From contig PS015696.1 of NCBI GenBank assembly GCA_048213135.1, positions 12,777 through 33,226 on the forward strand: DNA of 20,450 nt, in the 5' to 3' direction. Source of the stretch: Reclinomonas americana ATCC 50394. Lineage: Eukaryota; Jakobida; Jakobea; Jakobida. Below, piece by piece: positions 15,132-20,450 of the stretch. Position numbers and translations under genes: made by a program. Position 1 is the first letter of the stretch; every line of letters starts with the position of its first letter. A model generated the notes under the pieces. That model saw only the letters and a program-made list of their open reading frames with translations, did no database searches and was not told the DNA's origin.

Positions 15132-17045
15132 ATGGGCGACGAGAATTGGCAAGCTGAGCTGATTAGACATTGGCGCGTCGATCCGGTCGGAACCTATCGT
15201 AATTGGTTCTTATGGGACGAGCGAATAAAGAATTTTCGCTCGATCCGCCGCGGAATCCAGGCTGTCGTTGCCGAAGTTCGCGATGACCGCTTCGGCAATG
15301 CCTATCGTGGCTCATCCTTGGAAACCGTTCTGGATTCTATTGCCGAACAGCGGCAGGTTTTCAAAGGCGCGGACCATGCTTTTATGTGGAAACCGAAGCT
15401 TCGTATCCCCGACATCTATGAGGATCGCGATAATCAGGTCGCTTTTGGGCGCTTTCTCGATACGTGCGTCTGCTGCTCGACTGAACCTGAAGTTTTGAGC
15501 GCGATTCATACCATCGATCGACAGGGGATCAAAGGCCTTGGGCCCTCGGCCGCAAATCTTTTGTATTTCCTGCACCCGACGCTGGCGCCTCCATTTAATA
15601 CCGCGATCGTGCGCGGCTACAACGCTTTAACGGGCGCAAGGGTCAAGCTAGGGCGGTGGGACGAATACCTTGCGATGCGCCAGGGCATGCTGCGGTTCAA
15701 CTCGCACCACCGGTCGCTGTTCTCCAACGATCTGGGCGCGGTCGCCGCTTTCCTGTTCGATATCGGGATGGGGCGCTATCCAATTCCGGGTTCGGATGGG
15801 GAAGTTTCTTCGATGGAACTCTGGCGTGCGGATCTTGAACAGGTTCGCGCCGACTCGGCTGCTGCGAGAAAGAACGAATCGGCGGCTCGTGAAGCCGATC
15901 ACACACATACCGAGATCCAAGGCTGGCTCAGAGATCTCGGTCTGTCCCTTGGGTACCAGGTGTGGATCGCTGCAAACGATGCCAGCCGACTTTATGGCGG
16001 CGGCAAGCTCGCCGATGGCTGCCTCCTCGACCTTCCCCGGCCTCTTGCAAGCAATGGCGCGGCAGAAGCGATCAGGCTCATAGACGTATTGTGGCTCGAC
16101 AGCAGCACCGGTTTCGTCGCGGCCGCTTACGAAGTCGAGCATACCACGAGCATCTATTCGGGAATCGTCCGTATGCTCGATCTGGCGCTGGGCATGGCGG
16201 GTGATACGACCCGGAATTTTTTCCTGGTCGCTCCCGACGACCGGGAGAGTGAAGTCCGCGCACAATTTGGACGCCCGGCTTTCGCAAAGGTCGCTGATCT
16301 GGATTTGCGCTATCTGCCCTATAGCGAGTTGCGCCAACATCGCGAAGCGATCACGCGCTTTGGAACGGGCCTGAAGGGCATGCTTGCGATTGCTCGCCCC
16401 TTGACCGGATTTTTTGCCGCCGGCCTGACTGCCTTTGCGCGAGCGAATGGCGCTATCGGGTTGGTTAACATCGGACGGCCATTTCTACGGCAGTCACCGC
16501 CGCAATGGGCTGATCTTGGCGAGATCGTTCCGGATCGTCGTTGCGGCGACGCCGGCCTGACCCATGGCATGGCTGATCTGGTCGAGCCCCAGTACGAGGT
16601 CGCCTGCTGCATAGAGGCCTTTGACGCTCGTTCTTTGGTGTGGATCGACGATTGGGCAGCCATCCTTAGTCGCGCGGGCGCCTATGGCGATCGCGAGTTC
16701 CGACCGTGCCATCGTCCCGAGTGCGGCATAAATGCTGGAAAACGCCCCGGGTCCGCCTGGCATGCTCACCTCAATCCATTCCGAATGCAGAGAATATGCA
16801 AGGCACGGCCCGGCGAGGAGCTTGACGCCTGCGGCGTCGGCTCGGGCTCGCTCTTCGTCGTCGAGCCGATGCTCGCCATCGGGAGCGATGAGGCTTACGT
16901 TGGCGGTATAGCTCCTCAAAAACTCCGCTTCTGCGAGGCCGGATTGACCGGTCCCGATCACGGCGACAGATCGGTCGGTAACTTCGTAGCCGTCGCAAAT
17001 CGGACAGTAGCGCAAAAGCCCGCGTTGGACGGCTTCGTCGTGTAG
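15132..17045 (+). CDS. Putative HhH plus PD-(D/E)XK nuclease-like protein with read-through C terminus
   Basis: An open frame of 637 residues from ATG 15132 (ATG 15117 adds five). Residues about 133-160 (IKGLGPSAANLLYFLHPTLA) look like a helix-hairpin-helix DNA-binding segment. Residues about 258-400 contain HTEIQGWLRDLGLSLGYQVW, LIDVLWL (Asp318) and YEVEHTTSIYSGIVRM (Glu334, Glu336), then FLVAP and RPAF. This order resembles a PD-(D/E)XK-type nuclease core seen in restriction- and island-associated proteins. I infer nucleic-acid cleavage or defence, unproven. The homologous part seems to end near residue 425 (about 16405). The remaining ~210 residues are mostly antisense to the thioredoxin-reductase-like gene and have no family character, so the natural stop was probably lost by rearrangement. 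No clear ribosome site is visible. Confidence 0.6.
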   Translation: MGDENWQAELIRHWRVDPVGTYRNWFLWDERIKNFRSIRRGIQAVVAEVRDDRFGNAYRGSSLETVLDSIAEQRQVFKGADHAFMWKPKLRIPDIYEDRDNQVAFGRFLDTCVCCSTEPEVLSAIHTIDRQGIKGLGPSAANLLYFLHPTLAPPFNTAIVRGYNALTGARVKLGRWDEYLAMRQGMLRFNSHHRSLFSNDLGAVAAFLFDIGMGRYPIPGSDGEVSSMELWRADLEQVRADSAAARKNESAAREADHTHTEIQGWLRDLGLSLGYQVWIAANDASRLYGGGKLADGCLLDLPRPLASNGAAEAIRLIDVLWLDSSTGFVAAAYEVEHTTSIYSGIVRMLDLALGMAGDTTRNFFLVAPDDRESEVRAQFGRPAFAKVADLDLRYLPYSELRQHREAITRFGTGLKGMLAIARPLTGFFAAGLTAFARANGAIGLVNIGRPFLRQSPPQWADLGEIVPDRRCGDAGLTHGMADLVEPQYEVACCIEAFDARSLVWIDDWAAILSRAGAYGDREFRPCHRPECGINAGKRPGSAWHAHLNPFRMQRICKARPGEELDACGVGSGSLFVVEPMLAIGSDEAYVGGIAPQKLRFCEAGLTGPDHGDRSVGNFVAVANRTVAQKPALDGFVV

Positions 17046-17435
17046 GCTTTCCGACAGACCCTGGGGGCGCCGGTTAAAAACACCGCTTGCCAGAAGGACA
17101 GTTTGCGCCAAAATCGGCCTCTCGCTGCTGCTGGCGATGAATGTCCCGTCGTCGGCCACGTCGAGTGACGCGATCATCCCGGTCTCGAACACGACGCCAT
17201 ACTTGGTCGCTTGAGCCCGCATGCGTGAAAGCAGCTCGACGCCGCTGATTCCGGCTGGAAATCCGGCATGGTTGTGTGTCGTTGGGATCATCGCAGCACG
17301 TCCATCGCCCGCATCGACGACCAAAGCAGAAAGATGAAAGCGCGCCAGATAAATTGCTGCGGTGAGCCCGGCCGGTCCGCCACCGATGATAAGGCAATCG
17401 AACAATTCGGGGGGCGAAGGAGACAAGACGGACAT
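16494..17435 (-). CDS. Thioredoxin-reductase-like FAD/NAD(P)H oxidoreductase
   Basis: Flavoprotein of 313 residues with the thioredoxin reductase fold. FAD binding is at CLIIGGGPAGLTAAIYLAR, the NAD(P)H motif is VIGTGQSGLAEAEFL, and the second FAD motif is GLYAAGDLVLGLDQI. The redox pair is CPICDGYE, where classical TrxB has CATCDG, so it is a TrxB-like relative and its partner may not be thioredoxin. I chose ATG 17435 because GGAG lies 8 bases upstream. A longer TTG reading from 17495 overlaps the stop of a small upstream frame. The length is normal for the family. The opposite strand of its last two thirds is covered by an unrelated open frame that I regard as read-through from the nuclease-like gene. 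Confidence 0.9.
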   Translation of the reverse strand: MSVLSPSPPELFDCLIIGGGPAGLTAAIYLARFHLSALVVDAGDGRAAMIPTTHNHAGFPAGISGVELLSRMRAQATKYGVVFETGMIASLDVADDGTFIASSSERPILAQTVLLASGVFNRRPQGLSESLHDEAVQRGLLRYCPICDGYEVTDRSVAVIGTGQSGLAEAEFLRSYTANVSLIAPDGEHRLDDEERARADAAGVKLLAGPCLAYSLHSEWIEVSMPGGPGAFSSIYAALGTMARSELAIAIGARATKDGCPIVDPHQRTSVKGLYAAGDLVLGLDQISHAMGQAGVAATTIRNDLAKISPLRR

Positions 17436-17491
17436 GTCCGTAACTCCAGACTTTAATACCGTTGTCGCGGAAGTGATTGGCAGCTCGATCG

Positions 17492-17638
17492 TCAACGCTT
17501 CCTAGAGCGCTGCACCGCCGACCGGAGTCCATGACGGCGCAACACTCTCAGGGCAACCAAGAATATGGTCAGACAGTTCGCCGCGGCGAGCGCCGAGAGG
17601 ATTGTGATCTCACGATAGTCCAGCCTGTCTCGAGCCAT
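17492..17638 (-). CDS. Possible 48-residue single-span membrane protein
   Basis: The frame starts at ATG 17638 as MARDRLDYREITILSALAAA, continues with NCLTIFLVALRVL as a likely membrane helix, and ends in a strongly basic tail (RRHGLRSAVQRSRKR). The layout, an acidic start, one hydrophobic stretch and then positive charges, is that of a small inner-membrane protein. It lies 56 bases upstream of the oxidoreductase ATG on the same strand. There is no convincing ribosome site and I recognise no family, so it may be chance. Confidence 0.35.
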   Translation of the reverse strand: MARDRLDYREITILSALAAANCLTIFLVALRVLRRHGLRSAVQRSRKR

Positions 17639-17720
17639 GGCTCTGGTATGGCATGGAGCAGCGCTTGACTACACATTGCCCGGGAGCGGGCCGTCATTGT
17701 ACGAGCGTCGATCAGCAATT

Positions 17721-18029
17721 TCAGCCAGAAGCATCGACACTGGGCGTTTCCAGTTCGGCGCGTTGGGCGTGCGAGGCTCGTTCCGCGAAGCGGGTCATGT
17801 ATTCGTCCAGATTGAACCGACGCTTTAAGCCGATTCCGTCTTCATCATGGATAAATTCAATTCCGTTTGTAACAAAAACCGACCGGATCCGGGTTTTTGT
17901 TTCTGGTCTGACGCGGCCCGCTGTCTCAAAATCGCTGATCGTCCTTTGAGCGACGTGAACCTTCCGGCTAAGCTGTTTGATGCTCCAGCCCATCATTGCA
18001 CGCGCGACGCGACATTGTTCACTATTCAT
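17721..18029 (-). CDS. XRE-type helix-turn-helix regulator
   Basis: A 102-residue DNA-binding protein. The N-terminal MNSEQCRVARAMMGWSIKQL and SRKVHVAQRTISDFET is a Cro/C1-type helix-turn-helix (about 4-57). It is followed by TRIRSVFVTNGIEFIHDEDG, the usual C-terminal strand of short rhizobial XRE regulators (EAAGVEFI type). The final 30 residues are a charged tail. ATG 18029 is preferred, with GAGG about 9 bases upstream; TTG 18035 would add two residues. Its targets are unknown. It lies between the oxidoreductase and the porin terminator and is likely transcribed on its own. Confidence 0.85.
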   Translation of the reverse strand: MNSEQCRVARAMMGWSIKQLSRKVHVAQRTISDFETAGRVRPETKTRIRSVFVTNGIEFIHDEDGIGLKRRFNLDEYMTRFAERASHAQRAELETPSVDASG

Positions 18030-18115
18030 CTTCAAACCCTCAACGAGACGGTTTGCGCTTAAGGTGAGTTGGGAAGCGGTTCGTCAGCCGCCTGAATGGG
18101 CAACCCAAAGCAGAA

Positions 18116-18141
18116 GGGTCCTCGGCCGAGGCCGAGGACCC
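18116..18141 (-). terminator. Porin terminator hairpin
   Basis: Perfect 11-bp stem GGGTCCTCGGC / GCCGAGGACCC with a 4-base loop, just past the porin stop codon (18149). On the minus strand it is followed by TTCTGCTTT, a weak T-rich run, consistent with a rho-independent terminator. Confidence 0.8.
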
Positions 18142-18148
18142 CCGTGCA

Positions 18149-19453
18149 TTAGAAGTCGCGCTGAACCCTCAGACGAGCCGAGACGGCGTCGCTCGAAGCC
18201 AAGGTGAAGGCGCCACCGCGGTTGATGTCCGCGACGCGACCCTTGGGATCGAGTTTCGTGTAGAGAACCTCAACACCGATATCGAGGCCGCTGACCGGCG
18301 ACCAGATCAGGTTGGAGCCGATCCGGTATTCCTTGAAGTCGGTGACGTTCGTGCTCGAGGCATTCTCGACGTTGAGATACGACCCGAACAGGGTCTGCCG
18401 GACGGCTGGAGTCCAGTAATGCAGAAGTGCCGCCGTCAGAGCATAGCCGCGCGTCTTCTTGAGCGTGGCGGTGGTAGCGCTGTTCGGGATGGCGACGGCG
18501 TCGAACGCGTTCACGAGCACGCCGCCGATCTGAACGGGATTGTTGTTGGTGAAGCTCCCGTAGGTGCCGGCGCCGAGATAGCTGGAAGCTCCTTCGGCAT
18601 AAACGCCCTGCAGCCAGAAGACATCGCCCTGGGCCAACATCGGCAGGTTGAATTTCAGGCCAGCCAGGCCGGCAAAGCCATACTCCGTGTCGAGCTTGAC
18701 GCTGGTGTTGCCGCTGGCGGTGGTGATCTGGTGGACCGCACCCGACAGCTGGGCGGAACCCCAGCCCTGCGTGATGTTGAGATTGGCGACGATATCAGGC
18801 ATCCGGTTGCCGCCGGTCGAAACCGTCGGGCCGAAGGGGACATTGTCGAAGGTGTTGAAGCGGCGCTCAGCACCGTCTTCCGCCGAGAGCGTGGCACTGA
18901 AGCCGCCGCCGAAATTCGCGGTGTAAGCGAACAGTTGCGTTGACGAGTCGGGACCGCGCAGCAGGCCCCAGTTCAGGTCATTGGCATAGAAGTCGAAGAA
19001 CGACTGGGCGCGACCGGCCGTGATCGGGCCGAACTGGATGAAGGCCTTGTCGAGGAAGGTCGTGTTCGAGGCGCTGACCGTCTGGAAAGTGGCGTAGGGA
19101 ACGCGGTACGGGCCACTATCGCGGTTGATGTCGTAACGAATGAACGCGCGCAGGGTGCCGTACGCGGTCGCGGTGCGCGTATCGATGTTCAACCGGCCGC
19201 GAGCACGGAAGCCAGACGCATCGACGTTCCGACTATAAGGTTGATCAAACATGTACTCGGCCCTGACGCGGCCACCGATCCTCAAGCACGTGTCCGTGCC
19301 GGGGATGTAGAAGAAGCCGGCGCCATAGGCGGTGCAAACGCGGACATACTCGACCGGGGCGCTCTTGCGCGAGGGCAGATCGGCAGCGCCGGCACTGGTG
19401 GCGACGGCGAGGGCTGCCGTAGCCATGCCCAATGCTGAAACGAAGCTCTTCAT
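18149..19453 (-). CDS. Porin_2-family alphaproteobacterial outer-membrane porin
   Basis: General diffusion porin of 434 residues forming a trimeric beta-barrel in the outer membrane. It has a Sec signal (MKSFVSALGMATAALAVATSAGA) and a mature start ADLPSRKSAPVEYVRVCTAY. A typical cysteine pair lies near the start (VCTAYG...DTCLRIGGRVRAEY), and alternating strands continue to a C-terminal phenylalanine (RLRVQRDF) for BAM recognition. ATG 19453 has GGAGG 6 bases upstream; longer in-frame readings to 19609 run through the promoter palindromes and are not credible. The upstream region holds three GTGAA-N4-TTCAC palindromes and one TGTAAC repeat, so its expression is probably tightly controlled. 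It is followed by a strong terminator and is monocistronic. Confidence 0.95.
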   Translation of the reverse strand: MKSFVSALGMATAALAVATSAGAADLPSRKSAPVEYVRVCTAYGAGFFYIPGTDTCLRIGGRVRAEYMFDQPYSRNVDASGFRARGRLNIDTRTATAYGTLRAFIRYDINRDSGPYRVPYATFQTVSASNTTFLDKAFIQFGPITAGRAQSFFDFYANDLNWGLLRGPDSSTQLFAYTANFGGGFSATLSAEDGAERRFNTFDNVPFGPTVSTGGNRMPDIVANLNITQGWGSAQLSGAVHQITTASGNTSVKLDTEYGFAGLAGLKFNLPMLAQGDVFWLQGVYAEGASSYLGAGTYGSFTNNNPVQIGGVLVNAFDAVAIPNSATTATLKKTRGYALTAALLHYWTPAVRQTLFGSYLNVENASSTNVTDFKEYRIGSNLIWSPVSGLDIGVEVLYTKLDPKGRVADINRGGAFTLASSDAVSARLRVQRDF

Positions 19454-19541
19454 CAATACCTCCAATTGAATTGGTCTTTGCCTGGCTGAGTCTTTTGATT
19501 CAACCGGATGGAATTGGTATTGATCGCAATAAGTCTCGACG

Positions 19542-19634
19542 GTGAAAATATTCACATTTTGATGTAGAGTCATAACGCGTGGTAATTTCGACACTGTGAA
19601 AAATTTCACTTTATAGAGGTGTGAAGATTTTCAC
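19542..19634. promoter_or_regulatory. Three GTGAA-N4-TTCAC palindromes upstream of the porin
   Basis: GTGAA-AATA-TTCAC (19542-19555), GTGAA-AAAT-TTCAC (19596-19609) and GTGAA-GATT-TTCAC (19621-19634) have identical arms. Their centres are 54 and 25 bases apart. The core GTGA-N6-TCAC is the Crp-type binding pattern. A Crp/Fnr-family regulator gene begins about 600 bases away at 20239 and is a plausible but unproven binder. Confidence 0.7.
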
Positions 19635-19651
19635 CTGTTACAATTTGTAAC
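19635..19651 (+). promoter_or_regulatory. TGTAAC-type repeat site upstream of the porin
   Basis: CTGTTAC-AAT-TTGTAAC, with 10-bp half-site spacing, shares the last 10 bases exactly with the copper-operon site at 2885-2901. It begins at the base right after the third GTGAA-N4-TTCAC palindrome, so two regulators could compete or cooperate here. It is also a 15-bp near-palindrome (GTTACAA-T-TTGTAAC). Confidence 0.6.
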
Positions 19652-19709
19652 TTGAGTTGGCGTGATCTGATCTTACCGTCACTCCTTCGGGGTGGGGCGA
19701 TTGAACGAG

Positions 19710-20075
19710 ATGGCGCATTTTTCTGAGACCGATAATTTGTCAAACGAGAGGAAGATCGCGGCAATTGACCACATCTTGGACCAGTCTTTGTTGCCTCTTG
19801 GCTCGCGATGGGAAAATGAATCGGCATCATCTGGCGTATGGGTGCAAGAACAAACCGCATTTCTTCCCATTCGCGTGAAGGAGAGTGGGCCTGATAGGCG
19901 ACAGAAATTCCTAGAGCTGGCTGCGTTTAGCATTGCCGGCTACTTTTCTTTGGACCTAGTCTTTCCAGTGCGCGGCGCAATTTTGTCGAAAGCCACCTCT
20001 TTCCGAAATTGTCTGTGCGCTGCCTCCCTCTATCGCGCCAAAGCATCTGCTGGGTCAGTCGAATGGCCTCGGTAG
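19710..20075 (+). CDS. Doubtful open frame of unknown function
   Basis: A 121-residue frame from ATG 19710 (MAHFSETDNLSNERKIAAID), divergent from the porin. The first ~75 residues have a balanced, soluble composition (WENESASSGVWVQEQTAFLP and so on). The last third (RNCLCAASLYRAKASAGSVE) looks like out-of-frame sequence. There is no good ribosome site and I recognise no family. It may be a degraded gene or chance; the minus-strand alternatives over the same bases look no better. Confidence 0.3.
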   Translation: MAHFSETDNLSNERKIAAIDHILDQSLLPLGSRWENESASSGVWVQEQTAFLPIRVKESGPDRRQKFLELAAFSIAGYFSLDLVFPVRGAILSKATSFRNCLCAASLYRAKASAGSVEWPR

Positions 20076-20238
20076 GAAAATTGGTGATGGGACACACGGC
20101 TGTCTCGCCCGCTCCACGATGCATTGGGAGGACAGGGTCATTCCGTTCGATATTGTGGGAAGAGATATTCGCAGCGCCGCAGTCAGCTGCGCCGCTTCGG
20201 TCGCTTCGTCCTTCGTCGGCGCCCCACGAGCGGCGGCC

Positions 20239-20450
20239 ATGTTGACGGCGGCTCAACCGGCGATGGCTATTCAACTTCCGGGCTTACTCGTGAGCGGCCG
20301 TTTCCCGAGGCGACAGTTCGCCAAGGGGGCTTTCATCAAGCAGCCCGACGACAAGACAGATCACATCTACCTGATCGAGACAGGAAAGGTGGTTACGTTC
20401 TTTCTTGGCCCTCAAGGGCATGATGTTTCATTCCTTGAACTAGCAGGCTG
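20239..20450 (+). CDS. Crp/Fnr-family regulator, N-terminal part (cut by window edge)
   Basis: Start of a transcription regulator with a cyclic-nucleotide-binding-type sensor domain. The segment RRQFAKGAFIKQPDDKTDHI followed by YLIETGKVVTFFLGPQGHDV is the classic cNMP-binding beta-roll (K/G-x-x-I-x-x-x-D-x-x-D-x-x-Y-x-I-x-x-G-x-V). The frame is open at base 20450, so the phosphate-binding cassette and the helix-turn-helix are outside. ATG 20239 is my choice; the frame stays open upstream with another ATG at 20119 (MHWEDRVIPFD), and neither has a strong ribosome site. No N-terminal cysteine cluster of the FNR type is visible after 20239. The nearby GTGA-N6-TCAC palindromes fit a regulator of this superfamily. 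Confidence 0.8.
   Translation, partial: MLTAAQPAMAIQLPGLLVSGRFPRRQFAKGAFIKQPDDKTDHIYLIETGKVVTFFLGPQGHDVSFLELAG

Noticed and set aside
19454-19609. N-terminal extension of the porin to 19609
   Set aside because: It would place the promoter palindromes inside the gene; ATG 19453 has a good GGAGG and a clean signal peptide.
1-20450. CRISPR array, tRNA or rRNA genes
   Set aside because: Reading both strands I saw no regularly spaced repeats of array type and no tRNA- or rRNA-like sequence.

Overview
The window looks like an accessory region of an alphaproteobacterial genome, most likely order Hyphomicrobiales (Bosea/Bradyrhizobium/Methylobacterium-like). The evidence is a GC-rich sequence, a Porin_2-type outer-membrane porin whose mature start (ADLPSRK..PVEYVRVC) is typical of that order, and the mix of Tat-exported copper proteins, IS110/IS66 debris and a FixK-like box. 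The taxonomic placement is inferred from family resemblance only.

Layout. 1-503: mobile-element debris, namely the 5' end of an IS110-family transposase (minus, cut by the window edge) abutting the C-terminal tail and right end of an IS66 element. 594-2782 (minus): an OmpR-type two-component system, response regulator and histidine kinase overlapping as TTGA. 2960-7678 (plus), divergent from it: a copper-handling operon of small lipoprotein, TolC-type outer-membrane factor, Tat-exported multicopper oxidase (interrupted by a 725-base run of N), cupredoxin and CusF-like chaperone, closed by a strong hairpin at 7687-7716. 7891-8569: two small exported proteins of unknown function. 8631-10090: an ABC exporter membrane domain whose ATPase domain has decayed.

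10133-12632 (minus): a metal-export operon with an RcnR/CsoR-type repressor and its G-tract operator inside the promoter, a P1B-type ATPase with a His-rich N terminus and an unusual GAC motif in place of CPC, and a coupled four-cysteine DUF1289 protein. 13022-14255 (minus): an orphan bc1-type Rieske protein and a Tat-exported protein of unknown function with a FixK/FNR-like box upstream. 14693-15100: a broken serine resolvase. 15132-17045 (plus): a helix-hairpin-helix plus PD-(D/E)XK-like putative nuclease whose reading frame runs on antisense through a thioredoxin-reductase-like gene (16494-17435, minus). 17492-18029: a possible small membrane protein and an XRE-type regulator. 18149-19453 (minus): the porin, with a dense regulatory region. 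20239-end: the start of a Crp/Fnr-family regulator.

How it may work together. Three intergenic regions (copper operon/two-component system, Rieske gene, porin) each carry a 17-bp site made of two TGTAAC-like half-sites 10 bp apart, the geometry expected for an OmpR-family regulator. The simplest model is that the local response regulator controls its own operon, the copper operon, the Rieske gene and the porin. The porin region also has three GTGAA-N4-TTCAC palindromes (Crp-type, GTGA-N6-TCAC), one directly abutting the TGTAAC site, and a Crp/Fnr-type regulator gene begins nearby. These regulatory links are inference from motif layout.
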